In this document: piece by piece, positions 32,318 through 42,161 of the stretch
Layout of the letters: every line of letters starts with the position of its first letter
Position numbering within the stretch: position 1 is the first letter of the stretch
NCBI RefSeq assembly: GCF_000763885.1
Contig: NZ_JRKO01000010.1
Span: 1-64,000, forward strand
Direction of reading: 5' to 3'
Length of the DNA: 64,000 nt
Source: Paracoccus versutus
Lineage (GTDB): Bacteria > Pseudomonadota > Alphaproteobacteria > Rhodobacterales > Rhodobacteraceae
The notes under the pieces: generated by a model
Seen by the model: the letters and a program-made list of their open reading frames with translations, nothing else
What the model was told of the DNA's origin: nothing
The model's database searches: none
Made by a program: the position numbers and the translations under genes

Positions 32318-32779
32318 TCAGCCCCGCCCGGTCGAGCCGAAGCCGCCTTCGCCGCGCGCGGTCTGCTCCAGCGCCTCGGCCATGACATAGGCGGCGCGGG
32401 TCACGGGGGCGATCACCGCCTGGGCGATGCGCTCGCCATGCTGGATCGCATAGGGCTGCGGGCCCAGGTTGATCATGATGACCCCCAGCGGCCCGCGATA
32501 GTCGCTGTCGATGGTGCCGGGCGTGTTGGGCAGCGTCACCCCATGCTTCAGCGCCAGGCTGGAGCGAGGGCGGATCTGCATCTCGTAGCCCTCGGGGATC
32601 TGCACGCGCAGCCCGGTAGGCACCAGGCGGATCTGGCCGGGTTCAAGCAGCAGCTCGGCCCCGCCCAGGTCGGCCCGCAGGTCGGCGCCGGCCGAGCCCT
32701 GGGTCTGGTATTCGGGCAGGGGCAGCGCCGGGTCGGCACCCGGTTCGCGCAGAACCAGAATCGTCACCTCGGCCGCCAT
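32318..32779 (-). CDS. dut: Deoxyuridine 5'-triphosphate nucleotidohydrolase
   Basis: The 153-residue enzyme cleaves dUTP to dUMP and pyrophosphate, keeping uracil out of DNA and supplying thymidylate synthesis. The five trimeric-dUTPase motifs are in order: [15 protein letters not shown], the [12 protein letters not shown] motif with the catalytic Asp, GERIAQ, and the C-terminal arm GEGGFGSTG. The ATG at 32779 follows AAGGGG by about 8 bases; an upstream TTG is less likely. It starts 12 bases after infC. Confidence 0.95.
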   Translation of the reverse strand: MAAEVTILVLREPGADPALPLPEYQTQGSAGADLRADLGGAELLLEPGQIRLVPTGLRVQIPEGYEMQIRPRSSLALKHGVTLPNTPGTIDSDYRGPLGVIMINLGPQPYAIQHGERIAQAVIAPVTRAAYVMAEALEQTARGEGGFGSTGRG

Positions 32780-32791
32780 CCCCAAAGCCCC

Positions 32792-33331
32792 TTATTTCGG
32801 CGAGATCATCATGACCATCTGGCGCCCTTCCAGCTTGGGCATGGATTCGACCTTGCCCGCCTCGCCGACATCGGCGGCGACGCGGTTCAGAAGCTCGACC
32901 CCAAGCTGCTGGTGCGCCATCTCGCGGCCGCGGAAGCGCAGGGTGATCTTGACCTTGTCGCCCTCGGCCAGGAACTTCATGACCGAGCGCATCTTGACGT
33001 CGTAATCATGGGTATCGGTTCCAGGACGGAACTTGATCTCCTTGATTTCGATGATCTTTTGCTTCTTGCGGGCCTCGGCCTCGCGCTTTTGCTGTTCATA
33101 CTTGAACTTGCCCAGGTCCATGATCTTGCAGACCGGGGGCGTGGCATTCGGCGAGATCTCGACAAGATCCAGCCCGGCTTCCTGTGCAAGCTCCAGACCG
33201 CGGGCGGGTGTCACGACGCCGACATTCTCGCCTTCGGGACCGATCAGGCGGATTTCGGCGACTCGGATGCGCTCGTTGACGCGGGGGCCGGTGTCACGGG
33301 TGGGCGGAGCGTTATGCGGTCTGCGGGCTAT
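32792..33331 (-). CDS. infC: Translation initiation factor IF-3, apparent ATA start codon
   Basis: The 179-residue factor binds the 30S subunit and checks start codon pairing. The N-domain begins [23 protein letters not shown], written here from its key block PRVNERIR, and the C-domain ends [12 protein letters not shown]. The frame upstream of this block has no ATG, GTG or TTG before an in-frame TAA 13 codons earlier. AAGGAAG (33344-33338) lies 6 bases before ATA (33331-33329). E. coli infC uses the rare ATT for autoregulation, so ATA is plausible. A GTG at 33214 would remove conserved sequence. rpmI and rplT, usual partners, are not here. Confidence 0.9.
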   Translation of the reverse strand: MARRPHNAPPTRDTGPRVNERIRVAEIRLIGPEGENVGVVTPARGLELAQEAGLDLVEISPNATPPVCKIMDLGKFKYEQQKREAEARKKQKIIEIKEIKFRPGTDTHDYDVKMRSVMKFLAEGDKVKITLRFRGREMAHQQLGVELLNRVAADVGEAGKVESMPKLEGRQMVMMISPK

Positions 33332-33337
33332 GGCTGT

Positions 33338-33344
33338 CTTCCTT
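33338..33344 (-). promoter_or_regulatory. Ribosome binding site that decides the ATA start of infC
   Basis: AAGGAAG on the minus strand lies 6 bases before ATA. It is the only good Shine-Dalgarno near the conserved N-terminus of IF-3. Confidence 0.65.
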
Positions 33345-33522
33345 GTGTTGCCAGGGGTTCCGGGCGGTTAAATAGTCCTGCGCAGGCAGATTTTCAACCG
33401 GATTCGATGGCTCGGCCCCAGGTTCCGCCGCCGTTTTGCACGGTTTTGCGGGGCCGCTTCCCCCCCTTGGCGCGGCATGGCATAGAAGGGGGCGACCCGC
33501 CGCAGCCCTGACGGAGAGACCG

Positions 33523-34152
33523 ATGAAGAAATTCCTGGCCGTGATCGTGATTCTTGCCCTTGCGCTTGGCGGATTGTGGCTGTGGAGCGGCGGCGATCCG
33601 ATGGGCCGGCTGGCCGGCGACGCGCCGCCCCCGCCGGCCCAGGCACCGGCCGAGCCCCCGCCCCCGGCGCAGCAGGGCGCCAATGCCGCAGCCGACGCCG
33701 CGGCCGATGCGGCGGCCATCGCGGCGGATGCCGCGGCCGAAGCCTCGGCCTCGGCCGGGCAGGCGGCGGTCGGCGGCAGCGCCCGCCGCGCCGACCAGGC
33801 CGAGGCGGCGGCCGAGGCCGCCATCGCCGCCGCCGACCGCGCCGCGGATGCCGCGGCCCAGGCCAACGCCACCCCCGAACAGGCCGAGGCCGCCGCCATC
33901 GCCGCAAGCACCGCCGCCCGCGAGGCGGCCAGCGCCACGCGCGAAGCCGGCGCCGCGGCCGGCGAGGCGGTCGGGATCGATGCCGCCCTGACCCCGCAGG
34001 GCTTCGATGCCGCCAAGGTGCGCGCCATGATCGACGGCTCGTCCCTTGCGCCCAAACGCAAGGCCGAGCTTCTGGCCCTGCTGGATCGCGCGGCGCTGGA
34101 CCCGGCGGCGCTGGCGCAGGCGCTGGAACAGATCAAGGCCGCCCTGCCATGA
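33523..34152 (+). CDS. Membrane-anchored alanine-rich protein
   Basis: I do not recognise this 209-residue protein. Residues 3-22 form one hydrophobic helix (signal anchor). A short Pro-rich linker follows, then about 110 residues that are more than half alanine with regular Glu/Asp/Arg, which should form a long helix or coiled coil in the periplasm. The last 55 residues (ALTPQGFDAAKVRAMIDGS...) look like a small folded domain. GGAG precedes ATG. The stop overlaps the next gene (ATGA), so the two are coupled. Confidence 0.65.
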   Translation: MKKFLAVIVILALALGGLWLWSGGDPMGRLAGDAPPPPAQAPAEPPPPAQQGANAAADAAADAAAIAADAAAEASASAGQAAVGGSARRADQAEAAAEAAIAAADRAADAAAQANATPEQAEAAAIAASTAAREAASATREAGAAAGEAVGIDAALTPQGFDAAKVRAMIDGSSLAPKRKAELLALLDRAALDPAALAQALEQIKAALP

Positions 34153-35024
34153 GCTTTCCCAGCCTGGGGGATTTCCTGAAGGCACCGGGCGGCCGGCTGG
34201 ACAAGGGGCCGGTCGCGGTTTTGCTGATCGAGGACGAGGCGGCGGTGCAAAGGACGCTGGCGCACCACCTTGCGGCCGGTTTCCGGCTGATCCTGGCGCT
34301 GTCGCCCGAGCCGCTGCCCGCCCATGTCCTGCCCGGCGAGGGCGCGGACCGGATCCTCAACCTGCGCCACGATTCCCGCCGCGGCCGGGCCCAGGTCGAG
34401 GCGGTCAATGCGGTGATCGAGACCGCGCCCGCCGATACCTGGCTCTACTACGGCTATAATGCCGAGTTCCTGTTCTATCCCTTCTCGGAAAGCCGCAGCG
34501 TGGGCGAGATGCTGGCCTTTCACGCCGAGGAACGCCGGCGGGCGATGCTGACCTATGTCGTCGACCTCTATGCCCCGGACCTGGAGCGTTTCCCCGATGC
34601 GGTCAGCCTGGACGAGGCGATGTTCGACCGCACCGGCTATTACGCGCTTGGCCGCGTGGACCGCGACGGCCGCCACAAGGAACGGCAGCTGGATTTCCAC
34701 GGCGGGCTGCGCTGGCGATTCGAGGAGCACCTGCCCCAGGATCGCCGCCGCATCGACCGCATCGCGCTGTTTCGCAGCCAGCCGGGACTGCGGCTGCTGC
34801 CCGACCTGCGCTTCAACGTCGAGGAATACAACACCTATGCCTGCCCCTGGCACAACAACCTGACCGCCGCCGTCGCCTCGTTCCGGGTGGCCAAGGCGCT
34901 GGCCAAGAACCCCGGCTCGCGCGGGCATATCCGCAGCTTCCGCTGGCGCAACTCGCATCCCTTCCGCTGGAACGCCCAGCAGCTGATGGACCTGGGGCTG
35001 ATGGAGCCGGGCCAGTGGTTCTGA
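34149..35024 (+). CDS. Glycosyltransferase-like protein, family 2 related
   Basis: The 291-residue protein has an N-terminal alpha/beta region (VAVLLIEDEAAVQRTLAHH) and acidic residues in TWLYYGYNAEFLFYPF, consistent with GT-A glycosyltransferases of the family 2-like group common in Rhodobacteraceae. The Cys/Trp/His-rich block YACPWHNN near residue 235 is notable. There is no membrane helix. The start overlaps the stop of the alanine-rich anchor protein by four bases, suggesting the two act together. The assignment is by general resemblance only. Confidence 0.5.
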   Translation: MSFPSLGDFLKAPGGRLDKGPVAVLLIEDEAAVQRTLAHHLAAGFRLILALSPEPLPAHVLPGEGADRILNLRHDSRRGRAQVEAVNAVIETAPADTWLYYGYNAEFLFYPFSESRSVGEMLAFHAEERRRAMLTYVVDLYAPDLERFPDAVSLDEAMFDRTGYYALGRVDRDGRHKERQLDFHGGLRWRFEEHLPQDRRRIDRIALFRSQPGLRLLPDLRFNVEEYNTYACPWHNNLTAAVASFRVAKALAKNPGSRGHIRSFRWRNSHPFRWNAQQLMDLGLMEPGQWF

Positions 35025-35039
35025 CGCAAGCGGGCCGGT

Positions 35040-36329
35040 TCAGGCCGCGCTGACCCGCCAGATCACGTCGCCCACGTCATCGGCCATCAGAAGCGACTTG
35101 CCGTCCGGGCCGATGGCAACGCCGACCGGGCGGCCATGGGAATATTTCTCGTCCTCGGAAAGAAAGCCAGACAGGATGTCGCGCGGCGGCCCGGCGGGCC
35201 GGCCGTCCCGGAAGGGCACGAAGATCAGCTTGTAGCCCGACAGCGTCGAGCGGTTCCAGGAGCCGTGCTGGCCGATCGCCATGCCGTCGGGGAATCCGGG
35301 CAGCGTGCCCTCGGGCATCCAGCACAGGCCAAGCGAGGCGGTATGGCCGCCCAGGGCGTAATCGGGGGTGATGGCGCGGGCGACCTCGGCCGCGTCCTGG
35401 GGCACGCGGTCGTCCACCACCTGTCCCCAATAGGACCAGGGCCAGCCGTAGAAGCCGCCCTCCTGCACCGAGGTCAGGTAGTCCGGCGGCGTCTCGTCGC
35501 CCAGCCCGTCGCGTTCGTTCACCACGGTCCAGAGCGCGCCGGTCGCGGGCTCCCACGCGAGGCCGACCGGGTTGCGCAGGCCCGAGGCGAAGATGCGGGC
35601 CTCGCCGGTCTCCAGCTCCAGTTCCCAGATCGCGGCGCGGCCTTCCTCGGCCTCCATGCCCTCGTCGGCGATATTGGTCAGCGAGCCGACGCCGCAATAA
35701 AGCCGCTTGCGGTCGGGCGAGACGATCAGGCTGCGCGTCCAATGCCCGCCGGGCTTGAAATCGACCAGCCGGCGGCCCGGCCCGTCCAGCCGCGTGGCAC
35801 CGGGCGCATAGGGAAAGGCAACGATGCCGTCGGTATTGCCGACATAGAAGGTGTCGCCGACCAGGGCCATGCCGAAGGGCTGGCGCTGGCCTGCCAGGAA
35901 AACCTCGCGCGTCTCGGCGACGCCATCGCCATCGCCGTCGCGCAACAGCGTGATGCGGTTGGCGCTGGTGCCCAGCGCGCGGGCGCGGCGCATGGTGGCC
36001 TGGGCGGCGCGGTCGAGCAGGGATTGCGGCGGGCTGGCCTCTTGCAGGGCCTCGGCCACCAGCACGTCGCCATTGGGCAGCACCTCGATCCAGCGCGGAT
36101 GTTGCAGGTCGCGGGCGAAGGCATCGACGCGCAGGCCCGGCGCGGCCTTGGGCCGCTGGCCCGGCGCCCAGCCGCGGGCGGTGGGCATCTTCAGCGTCAT
36201 GATGCCCTGTTTCTTCGCCTCGGGGATGGCGGGGCTTGGCCCGAACGCCGCCGTCCGCGGCGCGCCCATCCGCCGCATCAGCACCATCGCGCCGCCGATG
36301 GCGGCTGTCGCCCTGGCCAGAAGATCCAT
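35040..36329 (-). CDS. PQQ-dependent sugar dehydrogenase-like beta-propeller protein
   Basis: The 429-residue protein has repeated beta-propeller strands with motifs of the soluble glucose/sorbosone dehydrogenase family (HPRWIEVLPNGDVLVAE, SGLRNPVGLAWEP, GQHGSWNRS, HGRPVGVAIGPDG). The family oxidises sugars or aldehydes with PQQ in the periplasm. The N-terminus has a weak hydrophobic stretch (ATAAIGGAMVLM) that could be a signal or anchor. It lies next to pgi but convergent with the glycosyltransferase-like gene; a role in sugar oxidation is inferred. Confidence 0.75.
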   Translation of the reverse strand: MDLLARATAAIGGAMVLMRRMGAPRTAAFGPSPAIPEAKKQGIMTLKMPTARGWAPGQRPKAAPGLRVDAFARDLQHPRWIEVLPNGDVLVAEALQEASPPQSLLDRAAQATMRRARALGTSANRITLLRDGDGDGVAETREVFLAGQRQPFGMALVGDTFYVGNTDGIVAFPYAPGATRLDGPGRRLVDFKPGGHWTRSLIVSPDRKRLYCGVGSLTNIADEGMEAEEGRAAIWELELETGEARIFASGLRNPVGLAWEPATGALWTVVNERDGLGDETPPDYLTSVQEGGFYGWPWSYWGQVVDDRVPQDAAEVARAITPDYALGGHTASLGLCWMPEGTLPGFPDGMAIGQHGSWNRSTLSGYKLIFVPFRDGRPAGPPRDILSGFLSEDEKYSHGRPVGVAIGPDGKSLLMADDVGDVIWRVSAA

Positions 36330-36441
36330 CGCTTTCCTTCCCGTCTGCGCAGGCCAAGGCTAGCCGGGATGCGCCGGCGGTCAATCCCGGAATGCGCAAG
36401 TGGATCGAATCGGCGAGGGCGGCGCTGGTGGCGCCGTCCCT

Positions 36442-36464
36442 GGAGTATTTGGGGAACAGAGAAG
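36442..36464 (+). repeat. Single arm of the dispersed GTATTT element after pgi
   Basis: GGAGTATTTGGGGAACAGAGAAG matches the arm at 46984-47005 at most positions. It sits just beyond the pgi stop codon on the opposite strand. Confidence 0.65.
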
Positions 36465-36467
36465 CGT

Positions 36468-38069
<1,602 letters not shown>

Positions 38070-38070
38070 G

Positions 38071-38745
38071 TCACTCTGCCCAATGCACGGTAATGTCGCC
38101 AAGAAAGGCGCGGATCGGCGCCTCGGTCGGGTCGAGGCCCTGCGCGCGCTCGAATGCCTCGCGCTTGTCGGCCCCGGCGATCAGCAGATGGGTGTTGATC
38201 GCGCCCTTCAGCGCCGAGGCGGTCAGGGTGATCCGCGGCTCGTCCTTGACGCTGTTGATCGCCATCACCACCGGCGCGTCCGGCGCCAGCGCCAGGACGG
38301 TTTCGGAAGCCGCGGGGAACAGGCTTGCCGTATGCATGTCGGTGCCCATGCCCAGAAGCAGCACGGTCAGCGGCAGGTGCGGGGCGATCGCCTCGGCCAG
38401 CGCCGGCACCGCGTCCTCGGGGCGCTCGTCGCCGGTATAGAGGTCGATGTAATGCGCCCCCGCCGCCTTGTCCTTGAGCAGGTGGCGGCGCAACAGCCGG
38501 CCGTTCGAGCGCAGATGCTCGCCATCCACCCAGCGTTCGTCGTTCAGCAGCACGGTGACGCGCGGCCAGTCGATCTCGCTGCCCGAGAGATAGTCGTAAA
38601 GCGGCGCCGGCGTGGTGCCGCCCGGCACGCAGAGGCTGGCGCTGTCGTTCACCCGCAAATGCTGCGACAGTTGCCCCGCCACGCGGTCCGCCAGCGACAA
38701 AAACAGCATCTCGCGGTCGGGATATTCGATGAACTCGAGCGTCAT
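38071..38745 (-). CDS. pgl: 6-Phosphogluconolactonase
   Basis: The 224-residue enzyme hydrolyses 6-phosphogluconolactone to 6-phosphogluconate, the substrate of Edd. It has the family motifs VPGGTTPAPLYDYL, NDERWV and the LLLGMGTDMHTASLFP block. The ATG overlaps the zwf stop (ATGA), so translation is coupled. It is the middle gene of zwf-pgl-pgi. Confidence 0.95.
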   Translation of the reverse strand: MTLEFIEYPDREMLFLSLADRVAGQLSQHLRVNDSASLCVPGGTTPAPLYDYLSGSEIDWPRVTVLLNDERWVDGEHLRSNGRLLRRHLLKDKAAGAHYIDLYTGDERPEDAVPALAEAIAPHLPLTVLLLGMGTDMHTASLFPAASETVLALAPDAPVVMAINSVKDEPRITLTASALKGAINTHLLIAGADKREAFERAQGLDPTEAPIRAFLGDITVHWAE

Positions 38746-40193
38746 GGCCGGATCTCCCTCCAGCGGCGGTTGTCGCGATGCAGCAGGCGCAGCGCCTCTT
38801 CGGGGCCGCTGGAGCCGGCATCATAGGGCTCGGGCCGCTTCGAGCCGGATTCCCAGGCGGCGATGATCGGGTCGGTCCAGGCCCAGGCGGCCTCGACCTC
38901 GTCCCCGCGCATGAACAGGGTCTGGTTGCCGCGGATCACGTCCATGATCAGCCGCTCGTAGGCATCGGGCATGTCGGAGCCCTCGGCCCCCAGCGCATCG
39001 GCAAAGCTCATGTCCAGCGGCACCTGCACCAGGCGCATGCCGCCCGGCCCCGGCTCCTTGATCATCACGGTCAGGTGCATGCCTTCGTTCGGTTGCAGCT
39101 TGATGACAAGCTGGTTGGCCTTGTGCGTGCCGCCGTCGTCGAAGATCGAATGCGGCGGCTCCTTGAAGGTCACGACGATCTCGCTGGTGCGCGCGCGCAG
39201 CCGCTTGCCGGTGCGCAGGTAGAAAGGCGTGCCGGTCCAACGCCAGTTGGCGATCCGCACCTTCAGCGCCACGAAGCTTTCGGTGCGGGACTGCGGGTTC
39301 TCGGAATCCTCCAGATAGCCGGGGCCGTCGGGGCCGGCCAGATACTGGCCGCGCACGATGTCCTGGGGCGCAAGCGGCTCCAGCGCCCGGATCACCTTGA
39401 GCTTTTCGTCGCGCACCGCATCGGGGTCGAAATGATAGGGCGGCTCCATCGCGATCAGGCACAGAAGCTGCATCAGGTGGTTTTGCACCATGTCCCGCAT
39501 GGCGCCGGAATGGTCGTAATATTCGCCGCGCCCGCCGACGCCCACCGTCTCGGCCACGGTGATCTGGACATGGTCCACGTATTGCGCGTTCCACAGCGGC
39601 TCGAACAGGATGTTGGCGAAGCGCACCGCCATCAGGTTCTGGACGGTTTCCTTGCCCAGGTAATGGTCGATGCGATAGATCTGGTTCTCGTCGAAATGCC
39701 GGGCCAGCGTGGCGTTCAGCGCGCGAGCAGTGGCAAGGTCGCGGCCGAAGGGCTTTTCGACAACAATGCGGCTGTCGGCATCGGCGATGCCGTTGCCGGC
39801 CAGGCGCTCGGCGATATCGCCGAACAGCGCCGGCGCCACCGAGAAATAGAAGGCATGGATCACGCCGGGACGCACCCGCGCCTTGAGTTCGGCCCAGCCA
39901 TCGGTGCCGCGCGCGTCGATGGCGACATAGCCCAGCATGTCGAGAAAGGCCGAAAGCTGCGCCTGGTCCTGGCCGGGGCCGATGAATTCCTCGATCGCCT
40001 CGCGCATCTCGGCGCGGAAGGCTTCGTCGTCCTGGCGGGTGCGGGCGGCGCCGATGATGCGCGCGCTGGCCGGAACCTGCCCGGCCACAAAGCGGCGATA
40101 CAGCCCCGGCACGATCTTGCGCCGGGCCAGGTCGCCGGTTGCACCAAAGATCACCAGGTCGAAATCCTCAACCGGAATGACGCGTGAAACCAT
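38742..40193 (-). CDS. zwf: Glucose-6-phosphate 1-dehydrogenase
   Basis: The 483-residue enzyme oxidises glucose-6-phosphate with NAD(P)+, the entry to the Entner-Doudoroff and pentose phosphate routes. It shows the nucleotide motif FGATGDLARRK near the N-terminus and the active-site RIDHYLGKE. AGGAGG (40199-40204) lies 5 bases before the ATG at 40193, which decides the start over an upstream ATG at 40256 that would overlap the operator. The palindrome at 40229-40244 lies over the likely promoter, 36 bases before the start. Confidence 0.96.
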   Translation of the reverse strand: MVSRVIPVEDFDLVIFGATGDLARRKIVPGLYRRFVAGQVPASARIIGAARTRQDDEAFRAEMREAIEEFIGPGQDQAQLSAFLDMLGYVAIDARGTDGWAELKARVRPGVIHAFYFSVAPALFGDIAERLAGNGIADADSRIVVEKPFGRDLATARALNATLARHFDENQIYRIDHYLGKETVQNLMAVRFANILFEPLWNAQYVDHVQITVAETVGVGGRGEYYDHSGAMRDMVQNHLMQLLCLIAMEPPYHFDPDAVRDEKLKVIRALEPLAPQDIVRGQYLAGPDGPGYLEDSENPQSRTESFVALKVRIANWRWTGTPFYLRTGKRLRARTSEIVVTFKEPPHSIFDDGGTHKANQLVIKLQPNEGMHLTVMIKEPGPGGMRLVQVPLDMSFADALGAEGSDMPDAYERLIMDVIRGNQTLFMRGDEVEAAWAWTDPIIAAWESGSKRPEPYDAGSSGPEEALRLLHRDNRRWREIRP

Positions 40194-40228
40194 CGCTGCC
40201 TCCTCATCGCTGCTCTGCCGATTAGCGG

Positions 40229-40244
40229 ATGTTAGCGATAACAT
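40229..40244. promoter_or_regulatory. Operator of the zwf-pgl-pgi operon (GntR-type palindrome)
   Basis: ATGTTAGCGATAACAT has perfect 6-base arms (ATGTTA/TAACAT) and the LacI-family central CG. It covers a candidate -10 box on the minus strand (TAACAT) that stands 16 bases from TTGAAG (40256-40251). Binding there would block transcription. The core GTTAGCGATAAC fits the same pattern as the sites at 480 and 42118. Confidence 0.65.
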
Positions 40245-40268
40245 CAAGTCCTTCAAATCCGTCCCCTT

Positions 40269-40853
40269 TCAATCCTGTTCCCGCGGGGTCGCGCCATGCA
40301 ACGGGAAGGGCGCGGTTTCGGTTGCATCAAGACGCGCCATCGCCTTGGCCAGGCGCGGCAGGCGGGCGCGGCGCATCAGCTCCTTGCGGGTCATGTCGCC
40401 GCCGGCGGCACGGGCGCGCGCCTCGGTCGCCTGCACGGCCGCGAGCACGGTTTCGGGGGCCCGCAGGCAGAGGTCGCGCAGAAATTCGTCGGGATGAATC
40501 GCCCGCAGCCCGACCGGGGCCAGCGCCCTGCGCGGAAAGTCGCGCAGATTGGCGGTAACGATCGCCTGCGCGCCCGCAGCCAGCGCGCATTCCACCACAT
40601 GCCGGTCGGCCGGATCGGGCAGGTCCAGCCCGAAGACCTCCTGCCCCGGCTCGACCAGCGCCTGCGGAAAGCGCGATTCCAGCAGCGCGATCTCGGCCCC
40701 CGCCTCGACGCCCTGGCGGGTTGCGGCATGGCGCCATTCGTCCAGGATGCGGCGCGACCAGAGCGGCTGGAACAGCCCCGCCGCCGCCGTGTCGGCCAGG
40801 ATCTCCCGCAGCACGGTCGGAAACAGCACGCAGGCGTCCAGGACTGCCTTCAT
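40269..40853 (-). CDS. PIN-domain protein (RSP_2648-like)
   Basis: The 194-residue protein has a PIN nuclease fold. An early Asp in VLDACVLFP and conserved acidic residues in DLPDPADRHVVECAL form the expected metal site, and a basic C-terminal extension of about 60 residues follows. It is longer than VapC toxins and has no antitoxin gene beside it. It overlaps the stop of the upstream RlmI-like gene (ATGA). That pair is conserved in Rhodobacteraceae, from memory under the names RSP_2647 and RSP_2648. An RNA-processing role is inferred. Confidence 0.75.
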   Translation of the reverse strand: MKAVLDACVLFPTVLREILADTAAAGLFQPLWSRRILDEWRHAATRQGVEAGAEIALLESRFPQALVEPGQEVFGLDLPDPADRHVVECALAAGAQAIVTANLRDFPRRALAPVGLRAIHPDEFLRDLCLRAPETVLAAVQATEARARAAGGDMTRKELMRRARLPRLAKAMARLDATETAPFPLHGATPREQD

Positions 40854-42046
40854 CCGTCCAGCCGGAAGAACAGCGCCTTGAGATAGCCGGTCTCGGCCAG
40901 CTGCGGCAGCGTGGGATGGTCCGGGCCGGCCTGGCCGGTATGCAGAAGCTGCATCCGCCGCCCGCCGCGGCCGATGCCGCGGGCGCTGGCATTCCGAAAG
41001 GCGTTGAGATCGGCGGCATGGCTGCAGGAACACAGCCCCAGATAGCCGCCCGGCGCGACCAGGGGCGCGGCCAGCTTCGCCACCCGCTCATAGGCGCGCA
41101 AGCCCGCCTCCAGCGCCGGTTTCGAGGGCGCGAAGGCCGGCGGGTCGCAGATCACCAGATCGAACTGCGCGCCCTCGGCGGCCAGCGCCTCCATCTGCTC
41201 GAAGGCGTCGCCCTGGCGGATGGTCAGCCGCGACTCGGCGCGCATGGCGCGCGCGCCGCCCCGTGCCAGCTCCAGCGCGGCGGCCGAGCCGTCGACGCAG
41301 GTGGCATGGGTGGCGCCGGCCGCCAGGGCGGCAAGGCCGAAGCCGCCGACATGCGAGAACACGTCCAGCACCCGCTGGCCCTGGGCCAGCCGCTGCGCAA
41401 AGGCATGGTTCGGGCGTTGGTCATAGAACAGGCCGGTCTTCTGCCCCTGCGTCAGGTCGGCCAGGTAGATCGCGCCGTTCATCGGCACCTCGACCGGGCC
41501 GTCGACGGCGCCCGACAGGATCTCGGTCCGCTCGTCCAGCCCCTCCAGCGCCCGCGCCCGCCCCTGCCCGTTCAGGATCACCGTCGCAACGCCCGCGACC
41601 TCGCGCAGCGCCGCGGCGATCTCCCCGACCATGCGCTCGGCCCAGGCGGCATTGGGCTGGATCACCGCGGCATCGCCGAAACGGTCGATGATGGTGCCGG
41701 GCAGCCCGTCGGCCTCGGCATGGACCAACCGGTAAAAGGGCCGGTCGAACAGCCGCGCCCGCAGCGCCAGCGCCCGGTCCAGCCGCGCCGCGATCCAGTC
41801 GCGGGTGATCCGCGCCTGCGGGTCGGGGTCCATCACGCGGGCGATGATCCGCGAATCGGGGTTGACCGTGACCAGCCCCAGGGGGCGGCGCTCGGCGTCC
41901 TCCAGCACGGCGAAGCTGCCCGGCGGGATCACCCGCGTGCGCCGGTCCGTCACCAGTTCGTCGGCAAAGACCCAGGGAAAGCCGTGGCGGATCGCCTGGG
42001 GCTTGGATTTCGGGCGCAGTCGGATGATGGGCAGATCGGCGGTCAT
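40850..42046 (-). CDS. RlmI-like class I rRNA methyltransferase (RSP_2647-like)
   Basis: The 398-residue protein has an N-terminal PUA-type RNA-binding domain (residues 1-75), a middle beta region, and a SAM-dependent Rossmann domain with VLDVFSHVGGFGLAAL, VDGSAAALELA and the DPPAFAPSK catalytic motif. This is the layout of RlmI/YccW, which makes m5C in 23S rRNA. Target base is not established here. The start at 42046 is the conserved MTADLP site. It is divergent from edd and coupled to the PIN protein. Confidence 0.85.
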   Translation of the reverse strand: MTADLPIIRLRPKSKPQAIRHGFPWVFADELVTDRRTRVIPPGSFAVLEDAERRPLGLVTVNPDSRIIARVMDPDPQARITRDWIAARLDRALALRARLFDRPFYRLVHAEADGLPGTIIDRFGDAAVIQPNAAWAERMVGEIAAALREVAGVATVILNGQGRARALEGLDERTEILSGAVDGPVEVPMNGAIYLADLTQGQKTGLFYDQRPNHAFAQRLAQGQRVLDVFSHVGGFGLAALAAGATHATCVDGSAAALELARGGARAMRAESRLTIRQGDAFEQMEALAAEGAQFDLVICDPPAFAPSKPALEAGLRAYERVAKLAAPLVAPGGYLGLCSCSHAADLNAFRNASARGIGRGGRRMQLLHTGQAGPDHPTLPQLAETGYLKALFFRLDG

Positions 42047-42110
42047 GGCGGCCTCGTGCAAAACGGCGCAGGATTGCCACGCCGCGCGGCCGCGGGCAAG
42101 AGCCGGCCGG

Positions 42111-42139
42111 TTGCCTTGTTAACGCTAACGGCTTACATT
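42111..42139 (+). promoter_or_regulatory. edd promoter
   Basis: TTGCCT (42111-42116) and TACATT (42134-42139) stand 17 bases apart, a good sigma-70-type pair 23 bases before the edd start codon. The palindrome GTTAACGCTAAC fills the spacer. Confidence 0.6.
42118..42129. promoter_or_regulatory. Operator of edd (GntR-type palindrome)
   Basis: GTTAACGCTAAC fits GTTANCGNTAAC exactly and lies between the -35 and -10 boxes of the edd promoter, an ideal place for repression. The same motif precedes zwf (40231-40242) and, with one mismatch, the GntR-like gene (480-491). Confidence 0.65.
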
Positions 42140-42161
42140 GGCGCCAAAGGAGATGCCAGCC

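Noticed and set aside
33214-33216. GTG as the infC start
   Set aside because: It would delete the conserved PRVNERIR N-terminal block of IF-3.
40269-40853. VapC toxin of a toxin-antitoxin pair
   Set aside because: The PIN protein is too long, no antitoxin gene precedes it, and it is coupled to an RNA methyltransferase.
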